From positions 27,825 to 91,824 of the forward strand of contig CAIYPF010000056.1 of the NCBI GenBank assembly GCA_903928015.1: a stretch of DNA of 64,000 nt. Reading direction: 5' to 3'. Shown piece after piece: positions 1 through 8,957 of this stretch (the first letter of the stretch is position 1; the number at the start of each line of letters is the position of its first letter). The notes under the pieces are model-generated. The model searched no databases and had not been told where the DNA came from. It saw only the letters and a list, made by a program, of their open reading frames with translations. This stretch comes from an uncultured Gammaproteobacteria bacterium (GTDB taxonomy: Bacteria; Pseudomonadota; Gammaproteobacteria; Pseudomonadales; UBA5518). Position numbers and translations under genes: made by a program.

Positions 1-782
1 TGCACATAGCGCGAGACCGACTCTCCCTGACGCCGGAAAAGCATGTGCAGGTAGCGGGTGCTGATCCCTTCGGCGTGGGCGATGCGGTCCGGGCTCAGCT
101 GCGCATCCGCGAGGTGCATGTGGATGAAATTGCGCACGCGCCGCAGGTGCTCCTCGGCAAGGTCCTCGGCTTCCGGACGCCGCTCGGGACCAAACTGCAG
201 CGCAGTCACCAGCAGGTCGAGAACGTTCGCCTCGAGGCGCTGCGTGATGGCAGGATCGAGGCGATCCAGACGTTCGCTGAGCGAGCTGACGAACTGGCTG
301 AGGAGCCCGTTCACGGGCTCATCGGCAGACATCCGCCTGCCGAGCCATGACTCGGGGCTGCGCACGCGTTCTCTCAGGCGGCGCTCGGGAATGGCGAGCA
401 CAGCCTCCCGGTAGCGCCCCGGGAAGTGGAGGCTGTAGGGCTCGGCCGTGCTGCAGATGACGAAGTCTCCGGGACGAAGATGTGCCTCCCTGTCCCGCTG
501 GCAGATCAGGGCCTCCCCCTCGAGCTGGAACTTGACCAGATACCAGGCATCGCTTACCCGGGAAATGTCGGAACGACGTCGATGGACATCAATCGGCGTG
601 CTGCCGATTACCGTGAGCGCGAGTTCATCAAGCCGTGCGAGCGCCAGACTCGCTTCGAAGGGAGCAAGGTCACCGCGTGGCCGTTCGCAGTGCATAGGGC
701 AGAAGGTGGAGGAGACCACCTCGGAGAAGTAGTCGAAGCGTACGGCGGCGGGTTGTTCCGCCAGCGGGAGCACCTCATGCAT
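1..782 (-). CDS. AraC-family transcriptional regulator (C-terminus beyond the window)
   Basis: Reading the minus strand from an ATG at 782 gives about 260 residues with no stop up to the window edge. The first ~170 residues resemble the AraC_binding_2/cupin-like sensor domain, with a GDFVICSTAEP-type strand. From about residue 210 an AraC helix-turn-helix begins (RRVRNFIHMHLADAQLS, then a recognition-helix region containing GISTRYLHMLFRRQG). The second HTH helix and the C-terminus are missing because the window ends. An in-frame TAA lies just upstream of the chosen ATG, so the start is well bounded. It is divergent from the P450 gene with 134 bp between them, so it probably controls that gene; the effector is unknown. 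Confidence 0.88.
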   Translation of the reverse strand, partial: MHEVLPLAEQPAAVRFDYFSEVVSSTFCPMHCERPRGDLAPFEASLALARLDELALTVIGSTPIDVHRRRSDISRVSDAWYLVKFQLEGEALICQRDREAHLRPGDFVICSTAEPYSLHFPGRYREAVLAIPERRLRERVRSPESWLGRRMSADEPVNGLLSQFVSSLSERLDRLDPAITQRLEANVLDLLVTALQFGPERRPEAEDLAEEHLRRVRNFIHMHLADAQLSPDRIAHAEGISTRYLHMLFRRQGESVSRYV

Positions 783-916
783 TACGTATTACCGTATGTC
801 CTGAAGGCTGGAATTCTTGTAATACGCGGCAATCCTCTCCGCATTGCCGGCTCCGGTCAAGCGCAGCACCACTCATTGAGGCACACTAGCCTCTGGCCCA
901 ACCCTTGCGAGTAACG
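783..916. promoter_or_regulatory. Divergent control region between AraC regulator and P450
   Basis: This gap must hold the promoters of both divergent genes. It contains a perfect 8-bp inverted repeat, CGTATTAC at 785-792 and GTAATACG at 819-826, with a 26-bp spacer. The arms lie about three helical turns apart, which suits a dimeric or looping regulator. I could not place -35/-10 boxes with confidence. Confidence 0.45.
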
Positions 917-2137
917 ATGAGCACGGTTCCCGAGAGCGTCCGGCAGTTCGACCCGCGACGGTTGGATGAGTCCTTTTACGCAGACCCCTTCCCCCTGTAC
1001 GCGGCGCTGCGCAAACATTCACCGGTACATCAGTGCCCGGACGGCAGCTTCTTCCTGACGCGCCACGAAGACCTTAACGCGGTGTACCGCAACGCGCGGT
1101 CTTTCAGTTCCGACAAGCGCCGGCAGTTCGCTCCTGTCTTCGGTGCCGACTCGCCCCTCTTCGAGCACCACACGACGAGCCTCGTATTCAGCGACCCGCC
1201 GTTGCACACACAGGTACGCAAAGCCATAGGCAACGCGCTGTCGGCCCGCGCCATCACCGCGATGGAGCCAGGATTGCGGGACCTTGTGGAGCAGCTGCTC
1301 GGACGCATCGAGGCATCGGCAAACTTCGACCTGGTCGAGGACTACGCTGCAGCAATCCCCATCGAGATCATCGGCAACCTGCTGCGCGTACCCCAAGGCG
1401 AGCGCGGCCCGCTGCGGCGATGGTCACTGGCGATACTGGGGGCGCTGGAGTTCGGTCTGGACGCAAGCGCGTTGGCGACCGGAAACCAGGCTGTGACGGA
1501 GATGCTCGGTTTTCTTGACGACCTGGTGCAGAGCCGCCGGGGCGCACTGGGAGACGCGGACGACGATCTGGTGGCGCGCCTCCTGCGCTGGGAGTCCGAC
1601 GGATTCAGACTGTCGGGGCACACGCTCTATCACCAGTGCATTTTCCTGCTGAACGCGGGACACGAAACCACCAGCAACCTGATCGGCAACGCCGTCCAGC
1701 TCCTGCTGGAACACCCCTGGCAACTGGAGCGCCTGCGGGCTGAACCGGCGCTGATCGCGAGCACCGTGGAAGAGGTCCTGCGGATGGAAAGCCCCAACCA
1801 GCTGGGCAACAGGACGGTGGCGGAGGACAGCGACATCGGCGGCGTAGCCCTGCCGGCAGGCACCATCCTCACGCTGTGCATTGGTGCCGCAAACCGTGAT
1901 CCGGAGGTTTTCCCGGAACCCGACCGGTTTGATATCGCCCGCCATCCAAACCCTCACCTCGCCTTCGGAGCGGGCATCCACACCTGCGCCGGGCTGAACG
2001 TGGCGCGACTGGAGGCGCAGGTCGCGGTACTTGCACTCTTCCAGCGCTTTCCGGGGCTACGCCACGCCGGGGAACCAAAGCGTGCCCGTCGCGCACGCTT
2101 CCGTGGCTACGAGTCGGTGCCGCTGGCCGTGCGCTGA
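917..2137 (+). CDS. Cytochrome P450
   Basis: The 406-residue product is the usual length for a soluble bacterial class I P450. It has the I-helix oxygen-binding motif AGHETT at about 247-252, the K-helix ExxR within EEVLR at about 286-289, and the heme loop FGAGIHTCAG at about 350-359 with the ligand cysteine near 357. The enzyme would hydroxylate an organic substrate using electrons from a ferredoxin and reductase that are not encoded in this window. I chose the ATG at 917 over an in-frame TTG at 905 because the N-terminal P450 homology needs no extension. The divergent AraC-type gene is the likely regulator. Substrate is unknown. Confidence 0.93.
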   Translation: MSTVPESVRQFDPRRLDESFYADPFPLYAALRKHSPVHQCPDGSFFLTRHEDLNAVYRNARSFSSDKRRQFAPVFGADSPLFEHHTTSLVFSDPPLHTQVRKAIGNALSARAITAMEPGLRDLVEQLLGRIEASANFDLVEDYAAAIPIEIIGNLLRVPQGERGPLRRWSLAILGALEFGLDASALATGNQAVTEMLGFLDDLVQSRRGALGDADDDLVARLLRWESDGFRLSGHTLYHQCIFLLNAGHETTSNLIGNAVQLLLEHPWQLERLRAEPALIASTVEEVLRMESPNQLGNRTVAEDSDIGGVALPAGTILTLCIGAANRDPEVFPEPDRFDIARHPNPHLAFGAGIHTCAGLNVARLEAQVAVLALFQRFPGLRHAGEPKRARRARFRGYESVPLAVR

Positions 2138-2155
2138 GGCCTTCAGCGCCTCAAC

Positions 2156-3229
2156 TCACCTGGCCTCGGGGCGCTCGTACACCAAGCGCCCGGCAAACCA
2201 GGTCTGGACTACGACCGTTGCGGCGACACGCTCGGGTGGCTCGAGCAGCGGGTTGCGGTCAAGAACGACGACATCCGCGAGCTTGCCCGTCGCCAGGACA
2301 CCGGCGTCCTGCTGCAGTCCCATCGCGCGAGCCCCCTCGACGGTGAACGCCCGCAGGGCCTCCGTGGCCGTATCTGCGGGAGTTGCCACGCGCGCGCTCA
2401 TGGCCTGCGCCATCGCCTGCCACGGTGAAGGCAGCGTGGGTATCGCAGCGGGCGGCGAAGGCATGGGCGTGGTGCCGAGGGCGGTTTCAGGGAGCACCGC
2501 AACACCCGATGTCCCGGGCGCAGGTGCTGCCGGCAACGCAAGCTGAGCCGGCTCGGGATCGAGCTTCACGCGAAGGCGGGAGACGCTGTCCGAGGGCGCC
2601 TGCGCCAGGTCCCGCATCACCTGCTGGAGGATCAGGCGCTCACGTGCACCACAGGCGGGCCAATGCGCGATCTGCAGGTGCACGCCGGCATCCGCCTGAC
2701 GCTCACGGGCGAGCACACCGGGCAGCCCGGGTACGGGAACGCTATGCAGGCGGCTCGCTGTCACACCTTGGCTGTGCAGCCGATCTAGGTCCGTACCGAG
2801 ATCAGTTACGGGCGTTTGCACCTCGGCAGGCCCTGCCAAGACCTCGGGCTCCATCGGCGTAACAGCCTCAGGATCCGTGCAGGGCGGCGGTACGCTGCCC
2901 CCGTCCGGGTCCCGCGCATCCACCAGGCCGGGGATGAGCGTCTTCCCCTCCAGATCCTCGAGCCGTGTTCCGGCGTCCGTCAGGGGTTCGATGTCCGCCT
3001 CCTCGCCCAGCGCGATGATGCGCCCTTCACGCACGGCGATGGCCCGTACCACGGGCAAACGATGATCCATGGTCAGGATGGTGCCATTGAAGAACACCAG
3101 TTCGGCCACCCCGTGGCGCGCGGCGGCGCGATTCGCCGGCGATCGCCCTCCTTCGGGCGAGCACGCGGCGAGGCACAGCAGCAGCGCCAAGGGAAATGCT
3201 CTGGAATTGAATGTGCTCGGGGCAATCAT
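2156..3229 (-). CDS. Shortened amidohydrolase-like lipoprotein lacking the metal-binding core
   Basis: The 357-residue product starts with a signal sequence and lipobox ending LAAC (Cys23). Residues ~42-100 match the N-terminal beta-sandwich of YtcJ-type amidohydrolases (VFFNGTILTMD, then KTLIPGLVDA). The last ~90 residues match the C-terminal part (ARAMGLQQDAGVLATGKLAD, then VVVLDRNPL). The HxH metal motif expected after IPG is replaced by ARDPDG, and most of the ~350-residue TIM barrel is missing; a low-complexity Pro/Glu/Thr-rich stretch stands in its place. The frame is intact, so this may be an exported non-catalytic protein or a decayed gene. A full-length relative lies at 8958-10685. 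It sits downstream of the TonB receptor on the same strand but is separated from it by a terminator. Confidence 0.72.
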   Translation of the reverse strand: MIAPSTFNSRAFPLALLLCLAACSPEGGRSPANRAAARHGVAELVFFNGTILTMDHRLPVVRAIAVREGRIIALGEEADIEPLTDAGTRLEDLEGKTLIPGLVDARDPDGGSVPPPCTDPEAVTPMEPEVLAGPAEVQTPVTDLGTDLDRLHSQGVTASRLHSVPVPGLPGVLARERQADAGVHLQIAHWPACGARERLILQQVMRDLAQAPSDSVSRLRVKLDPEPAQLALPAAPAPGTSGVAVLPETALGTTPMPSPPAAIPTLPSPWQAMAQAMSARVATPADTATEALRAFTVEGARAMGLQQDAGVLATGKLADVVVLDRNPLLEPPERVAATVVVQTWFAGRLVYERPEAR

Positions 3230-3310
3230 GGGCGCTGAGCGTGTCCGGACAATGGCGCGCCATCATCGCGCAGACGCAGGGCTTCGCCCACCGCCCTGCC
3301 CCCGGCAGGC

Positions 3311-3338
3311 AAAAAAAACCCCGGCCGAAGCCGGGGTT
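3311..3338 (-). terminator. Rho-independent terminator of the first TonB receptor gene
   Basis: A perfect 9-bp stem, AACCCCGGC/GCCGGGGTT (3317-3338), closes on a four-base loop. Read on the minus strand it is followed by eight T residues (3318-3311). It lies 33 bp past the receptor stop codon. Confidence 0.9.
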
Positions 3339-3370
3339 CTTGCACGCCCTGTCGTGCTTCCGGGGCGGTG

Positions 3371-5815
3371 TCAGAAGTTGTAGTCGAGGGTCACGCCGTA
3401 GGTGCGTGGCATGGCGTTCACGCGTCCAAAGGGACCGTTGGCGGCGTAGGCTGCAAGGAAGTAGTCCTCGTCGGCGATGTTGTTGCTCCACACCGTGGTG
3501 CGCCACTTGCCGTCTTCGCTCGCGACGTGCACCCGGGCGTTCATCACGGTGTAGTCCTCGACAGCCTGCTCGGCAAGACGCGCGGAGGTGGCGTCCTTGT
3601 AGCTGAAGTCCCAGGCCACGCCCATCATCAGGCCGTCGGTCAGATGCCACTCGTAGCCGATGGTGCCGTTGTATTGCCACTCGGGCGACATCGCGAGCTC
3701 GATGCCCGAAGCGTCGAGGTACTTGATGCCGCTGCCATCCGGCGCCCAGGTGCTGGTGGGATCCACCGCCTCCCATTCCTTGACCTCGGTGTCGAGCCAG
3801 GCCGCGCCCAGATCGACGCTCAGACCATCGGCCGGCAGCCAGCGCAATTCGACCTCCGCCCCCTTCACCTCGGACTTGGGCACGTTCGTCAGACCACCGA
3901 TGTTGCCCACGAAGGTAACGGCGATGTCCTGCTCCTGCTTGTCCTCGTAGTCGTAGAAGAAGGTGGCCGCGTTCAACTGCATCGAACCCTCGAGCAGGGT
4001 TGCCTTCACGCCCAGTTCGTAGGAGGTGAGTTGCTCTTCCTTGTACGGGATGAGCTGGGTCTGGGCGTTGCTGTTCGCGCCGTTGAAGCCGCCGGACTTG
4101 AAGCCGGTGCTCACGGTGAAATACGCGAGAACGTCGTCCGTGAAGGCGTAATCCACGCCAACCTTGCCCATCCACTTCTGCGTCTTGATGCTGTCGACGT
4201 AGGGGTGGAATGCATCGTTCGGATTACCGCCGGAACCGAGCAGGGTGAAGAAGTTGTTCGGGGAACCGGGCACGTCGTCGACCGTGCCGCAGCTTCCGGG
4301 CGTGAGCGATGTGCCGAAGGCGAAGTTCAGGAAGCCCGCGAGCGAGCCGTCGCCGGTGTCGTAGGTGCAACCCTCCCAATCGCGCTCCTCCTCCGTGTAG
4401 CGCAAGCCCACCGTGAGGCGCACCTTGTCCGTGGCGTTCCACTCCACGTGACCGAAGGCAGCCTTGGAGGTGGTGTCCTGCGAGTACAAGGTGTCGAGTT
4501 CGAGGATCGGCGCGAACTGGAACGGCGGAACGCCCCAGGCCACCGAGCCCCTGCCGAAGAGCGAATCACCCATGTAGTAGTTGTACCACTCGTCGACGGT
4601 GTCGTCGGAGTAGAACAGGCCCGCGATCCAGAGCAGGTTGTCGGTCTGACCGGAGAGCCGCAGTTCCTGCGAGAAAACCTCGAGTTCGGAGGTGTTGATG
4701 TTGCTCGAATCCACATAGGCGCCACCGTCGGCGTCGAAGGCTTCGCGGCGCTCGAATTTGTCGTAGGCCGTGATGGAGGTGAGCGTCATTTCGCCCAATT
4801 CCCAGTCGAGTCGCGCGGAGGCGCCTTTGAGGTCGTTGTCGCGCTGCGGGCGGATATCCACTTCCTCGGGAGCACCGTTGCGCCGCGTGATCGTGGTGTT
4901 GGTCCAGTCGGCCGCCGAGTTGTTGTTGGTGCTGTACCAGGGAGGCGTCTCGCCGAGGTGCGCGCCCCCGGGCAGCCGATACTGGTCGAGGGGCGTGTAG
5001 GGCAGGTTGAATTCGTTCAGGCCGAACTCGCGACCGTCGTAGGCAGTGGATGCGGCGTTTTCACCCTCGTCCTTCACGTAATGGGCATTGAGCAGCAGCG
5101 TGGCCGACTCGCCCAGGTCCAGTTCCAGCATGCCGCGAACGGCGCCGGCGTCCTGTTCGCCGAGCGTGTCGTTGCGGGTCAGGCTCTTCTGCCAGCCATT
5201 GCCGGAATCGACCTTCTTGATGGCGACACGACCGCGTGCGGAATCGGTGAGCGGGCCGCTGGCGAAGGCTTCGATCTCAAGGGTCTTGTAACGCCCATAG
5301 GAGGTCGAGAAACCGGCCTCGAATTCGTCGGTGGGCTTTTTGCTGATGAAGTTGATCGAGCCCGCGGTGGTGTTGCGGCCGTAGAGATCACCCTGCGGGC
5401 CTTTGAGTACCTCAACACGCTCGACATCGAAGATCGCGCCGCGCGTCATGACGCTGTAGGGCAGCGAAACCTCGTCGAAATAGAGACCGACCGTGGAAGA
5501 TGCGCCCACGTTGTAGTCCTGGAAGCCCACACCGCGGATGGTGTAAACGGGGACGCCGAGCGAGAAGGACTCGTTCACTGTAAGACCGGGGGTGTGGAGA
5601 GCCACATCCTCGGCGCTCTTCACGCCCATCTCCTTCAGGCGGTCACCGGTGAAGGCATTGATGGTGACGCCGACGTCGTTGATGCCCTCCTCGTGCTTCT
5701 GCGCGGTGACGACGACTTCCTCGATCTGCTGCGCTGCCGTGGCGGTCATGGCCACGCCGCACAACGCGATCGCTCCCGCCAATGCGCCCAACCGGATACC
5801 GTGGTTCCTGCTCAT
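3371..5815 (-). CDS. TonB-dependent outer-membrane receptor
   Basis: The 814-residue product has an N-terminal signal peptide and a TonB-box-like stretch, IEEVVVTAQKHEEG, near residue 31. A plug domain follows (residues ~45-160, with VERVEVLKGPQGDLYGRNTTAG). The rest is a ~650-residue beta-barrel rich in alternating aromatic/polar strands, ending in a terminal aromatic residue (DYNF). It imports a substrate across the outer membrane using TonB-ExbBD energy. This sequence type is common among receptors for organic compounds as well as siderophores, so the ligand cannot be assigned. AAGGGGA lies 7 bp before the ATG. The adjacent amidase and amidohydrolases suggest an amide-type substrate, which is inference only. 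Confidence 0.95.
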   Translation of the reverse strand: MSRNHGIRLGALAGAIALCGVAMTATAAQQIEEVVVTAQKHEEGINDVGVTINAFTGDRLKEMGVKSAEDVALHTPGLTVNESFSLGVPVYTIRGVGFQDYNVGASSTVGLYFDEVSLPYSVMTRGAIFDVERVEVLKGPQGDLYGRNTTAGSINFISKKPTDEFEAGFSTSYGRYKTLEIEAFASGPLTDSARGRVAIKKVDSGNGWQKSLTRNDTLGEQDAGAVRGMLELDLGESATLLLNAHYVKDEGENAASTAYDGREFGLNEFNLPYTPLDQYRLPGGAHLGETPPWYSTNNNSAADWTNTTITRRNGAPEEVDIRPQRDNDLKGASARLDWELGEMTLTSITAYDKFERREAFDADGGAYVDSSNINTSELEVFSQELRLSGQTDNLLWIAGLFYSDDTVDEWYNYYMGDSLFGRGSVAWGVPPFQFAPILELDTLYSQDTTSKAAFGHVEWNATDKVRLTVGLRYTEEERDWEGCTYDTGDGSLAGFLNFAFGTSLTPGSCGTVDDVPGSPNNFFTLLGSGGNPNDAFHPYVDSIKTQKWMGKVGVDYAFTDDVLAYFTVSTGFKSGGFNGANSNAQTQLIPYKEEQLTSYELGVKATLLEGSMQLNAATFFYDYEDKQEQDIAVTFVGNIGGLTNVPKSEVKGAEVELRWLPADGLSVDLGAAWLDTEVKEWEAVDPTSTWAPDGSGIKYLDASGIELAMSPEWQYNGTIGYEWHLTDGLMMGVAWDFSYKDATSARLAEQAVEDYTVMNARVHVASEDGKWRTTVWSNNIADEDYFLAAYAANGPFGRVNAMPRTYGVTLDYNF

Positions 5816-5956
5816 GTGCGTCCCCTTTCTTCGATGGTTTTCAGATACGTGGCATCACGGAGGCAGCCCGTGCGACCCTCAGACTGTAGTCAAACAGCAC
5901 CCACAAGCAATGTCGAGGCTGTAAGGGAAACCCCTGTTGACTCAGCGGGAAGTGGC

Positions 5957-7582
5957 TCAGAGCCCGGGCGGCACGCGCGCGCCAAAACCCGCCGCAGCGG
6001 CGTAAGCGGCGCCTGCGCGCAACACATCCACGTCTCGTCGCAGCGGACCGATCAGTTGCAGACCCATGGGTAAGCCAGCGGCTGAAAAACCCGCGGGTAC
6101 CGCGACAATGGGGCAGCCGCTCATGGTTCCCCCGATCACCACCTCCATCCAGCGGTGATAGGTGTCCATGCTTCGCCCGCCTACATTGAGGGGCCAGTGG
6201 GTGTCGGCGTCAAAAGGAAAGACCTGCGCCGTGGGCAGCACGAGAAAGTCGAATTTCTCGAACAACGCGCTGAAGGCCGCGTACCACCGGGCACGCGTGG
6301 CCATCGCCTCGCTCACTTGCGTGGCAGAGAGTCCTAGACCGCCCTCGACCTCCCACACCAACTCCGGCTTGAGCTGCGCACGGCGCGCGGGATCACGGTA
6401 CAGGGGAGCGGCCCAGGCGGCCGTGCTCCACTGGCGCAGAACGATCCAGGCTTGCCACAACTGCGCCATGTCGAATTCGGGCCGGGCATCGGAGACCGTA
6501 CAGCCGATCGCTTCGACATGCGCGAGAGCGCTCCGGCACAAGGGAAGCACGCCCTCCTCCATCGGCAGATAACCGCCGTAATCGCCCAGCCAGCCAATGC
6601 GCAGGCCATCCGTCCTGGCAGCCAACGGCGCGGCGAAGGTGTCGGCGTCGAGATCGAGCGAGAGCGGATCGCGCCGGTCATAGCCGGCCATCGTGGACAG
6701 CAATCGCGCCGCCTCGGGCACGCTGCGGGCCATGGGGCCGGCAGTACTCAGCAGGTCGATGTAATCGGGGCCATCGCCCGGGATCGTGCCCAGTGTTGGC
6801 CGGAAGCCGATGACGTTGTTCCAGCCGGAGGGGTTGCGCAGCGAGCCCATCATGTCGCTGCCGTCGGCGACCGGCAGCATGCGCAGCGCGAGCGCCACCG
6901 CAGACCCGCCGCTCGAGCCGCCGGAGGTACGCGTTGCATCCCAGGCGTTGCGCGTCACCCCGAAGACCGGGTTGTAGCTCTGCGAGCCATAGCCGAATTC
7001 CGGCACATTGGTCTTGCCGATGAACAGCGCGCCCGCGGCACGGATGCGCGACACGAACACCGAGTCCTTCTGCGCCACGTTGTCGCGCAGCAGAGGCGAG
7101 CCACTGGTGGTGCGGATGCCCCGCACATCCACGAGGTCCTTGGGCGCATAGGGCATCCCGTGCATCCAGCCGCGCCACTGTCCGCGGGAGAGCTCCGCAT
7201 CGCAGGCGCGGGCCTCTTCGAGGAGTTCCGATGCCGGGCGCAACGAGACGATGGCGTTGACCCGCGGGTTATGGTGCTCGATCTGTGCGAGGTAGGCCTT
7301 CATTACCTCTACCGCGGACACGGCGCGCGAGCGGATCGCAGCGGACAAGGCGAGCGCGTCGAGTCCGGCTACCGGCCCCCCCGGCAAGGCAGTAGCTTGC
7401 GCCGCCTGCAGGGAACCGTGGCCGAACGCGAAACCGGCACCGAGCAGCGCAGCACCCTGCAGGAACCGCCGCCGTCCCGCACCGTGCGCAAGCACCGGGG
7501 ACTCTTCTTCCTGAAGCTCGACATGCTCACCACCGGCGCTGCCCTGCGTCTCCCGCACACCCGGACCGGCTGCTCGCGACAT
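5957..7582 (-). CDS. Amidase signature enzyme with Tat signal
   Basis: The 541-residue product hydrolyses amides to acid plus amine or ammonia. The amidase-signature triad is visible: catalytic Lys148 in APKDLVDV, cis-Ser223 in GGSSGGSA, and nucleophile Ser247 in GSLRNPSG. Residues 37-60 form a twin-arginine signal (GRRRFLQGAALLGAGFAFG), so folded export to the periplasm is likely. The ATG at 7582 is preferred over a longer open frame because GAGGGA precedes it and the Tat motif then sits near the N-terminus. It follows the HDAC-like gene by 19 bp on the same strand, so the two are probably co-transcribed. Confidence 0.93.
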   Translation of the reverse strand: MSRAAGPGVRETQGSAGGEHVELQEEESPVLAHGAGRRRFLQGAALLGAGFAFGHGSLQAAQATALPGGPVAGLDALALSAAIRSRAVSAVEVMKAYLAQIEHHNPRVNAIVSLRPASELLEEARACDAELSRGQWRGWMHGMPYAPKDLVDVRGIRTTSGSPLLRDNVAQKDSVFVSRIRAAGALFIGKTNVPEFGYGSQSYNPVFGVTRNAWDATRTSGGSSGGSAVALALRMLPVADGSDMMGSLRNPSGWNNVIGFRPTLGTIPGDGPDYIDLLSTAGPMARSVPEAARLLSTMAGYDRRDPLSLDLDADTFAAPLAARTDGLRIGWLGDYGGYLPMEEGVLPLCRSALAHVEAIGCTVSDARPEFDMAQLWQAWIVLRQWSTAAWAAPLYRDPARRAQLKPELVWEVEGGLGLSATQVSEAMATRARWYAAFSALFEKFDFLVLPTAQVFPFDADTHWPLNVGGRSMDTYHRWMEVVIGGTMSGCPIVAVPAGFSAAGLPMGLQLIGPLRRDVDVLRAGAAYAAAAGFGARVPPGL

Positions 7583-7601
7583 CGGTGATCCCTCGTTGTT
7601 G

Positions 7602-8729
7602 TCAGTGTCGGCCCGGGCCCTGTGCGAGCCGCAACAGATCCGGCATGGCCCGGTCGATGGCCACAGACTGGTGCGACTGCAACTCCTGCCCACCGAGTCC
7701 GGCCATGATCGGTTCGAAGGGATCCTGCACGCCGCTGCCGATGCCGCGCAACTCCTCGAGCACTGTGAGTCCGTAAAAAGGCACGGTAGGCGCGTGGTAA
7801 CCACCCTCGTGACAGAGCAGCAGACGTCCCTCGCAGAGCTCCTGCGCAACCGCGACCATACGCTGCGTCAGCGCACGGTAGCCCCCGCTGTGCATCTGCA
7901 TCCTGCCGAGCGGATCGTAGGCGCCCGCATCGAAACCCGATGGCACGATGATCAATTGCGGCCGATAGGCGCGCAGTGCCGGCAACACCACACGATCCCA
8001 GGCCGCCTCGTAAGCGCCGGTCCCGGAACCCGGCGGCAGCGGCACGTTGACGCAGAAGCCCGCACCCGATCCCTCGCCGCGCTCGTGAACGTGGCCCGAG
8101 TCGGGCGGAAAACAGTTGTCCTGGTGGACCGAGATGGTGAGCGCGCGCGGATCGGACCAGAACGCGCTCTGCGTCCCGTTTCCGTGGTGCACGTCCCAGT
8201 CGACAAAGGCGATGCGCTCCAGGCCGTAGTGCTCAAGCGCATGAAAACCCGCGATGGCCGCATTGCCGAAGATACAGAAGCCCATTCCCATGTCGGCAAC
8301 AGCGTGGTGGCCCGGCGGACGCACCAGTGCATAGGCATTGTCCACCTCGCCTGCCATGATCGCCTCGAGCGCGGCCAGCACCCCGCCCGCAGACAGCATC
8401 GCTATCTCGTAGCTTCCCCGACCCATCGGCGTGAAGGGGCCGGCATCGCCGCCGATCCCCGCACTGAGACTGCGCACCCGCTCCAGATGCTCTCGCGTAT
8501 GGAAGCGCAGTATCTCTGCCTCGATGGCTTCCCGCGGTTCAATCAATGTGAGTTGCTTGATGAATCCCGACGCCTCCACAAGGTTGCGGAAACGGCGCTT
8601 GGTCTCGGGATTCTCTGCGTGTTCATAGGGCTGAACCGGATTGCCGTAAGGCATGATGCCGGCGTAATTGCCCGTGTTGTGCCACATGTAGAGTTCGTGG
8701 CAGACGAAGCCGGTGCGGCGTGCGGACAT
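7602..8729 (-). CDS. Class II HDAC-like / acetylpolyamine amidohydrolase-type deacetylase
   Basis: The 375-residue product has the zinc deacetylase fold of the HDAC/AcuC/AphA superfamily. The charge-relay histidines are in RPPGHHA (His141, His142). The metal ligands are Asp179 and His181 in DWDVHHGNGT and Asp267 in PSGFDAGAYD. Bacterial members remove acyl groups from polyamines, other amines or small amides. The ATG at 8729 has AGAGGA at good spacing and starts at the family N-terminus (TGFVCHELYMWH). It has no signal peptide, so it is cytoplasmic, unlike the amidase encoded just downstream. The pair suggests two-compartment breakdown of acyl-amines, an inference that fits the amine dehydrogenases further along. 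Confidence 0.9.
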   Translation of the reverse strand: MSARRTGFVCHELYMWHNTGNYAGIMPYGNPVQPYEHAENPETKRRFRNLVEASGFIKQLTLIEPREAIEAEILRFHTREHLERVRSLSAGIGGDAGPFTPMGRGSYEIAMLSAGGVLAALEAIMAGEVDNAYALVRPPGHHAVADMGMGFCIFGNAAIAGFHALEHYGLERIAFVDWDVHHGNGTQSAFWSDPRALTISVHQDNCFPPDSGHVHERGEGSGAGFCVNVPLPPGSGTGAYEAAWDRVVLPALRAYRPQLIIVPSGFDAGAYDPLGRMQMHSGGYRALTQRMVAVAQELCEGRLLLCHEGGYHAPTVPFYGLTVLEELRGIGSGVQDPFEPIMAGLGGQELQSHQSVAIDRAMPDLLRLAQGPGRH

Positions 8730-8957
8730 GGCGCTGATCCTCTGGATTGGCGGCCTCCAGGGCCGAGAATTGGTCGTGGTCACGACGGATTAGAGCAGAT
8801 CGACTGCGACGCGGGTTTGGCTGGCCGCGAAGCCCGGGTTGACGCTCAGCGAAACGCCGGATTTCCCTCGTGGTCAACGCCACTCTTCCCCACGGGCATG
8901 GCTACCGGGGAGAGACTGTGATTACCTTGCCCGAGCCCCACTCGAGAACTGAAGACC

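Noticed and set aside
45..914. Plus-strand open frames near the window start
   Set aside because: The minus strand here encodes a clear AraC-family regulator; the plus frames show only Arg/Ser-rich shadow sequence.
3368..6073. A 901-codon open frame on the plus strand
   Set aside because: It is antisense to the TonB receptor at 3371-5815, has no family resemblance, and arises from GC-rich codon bias.
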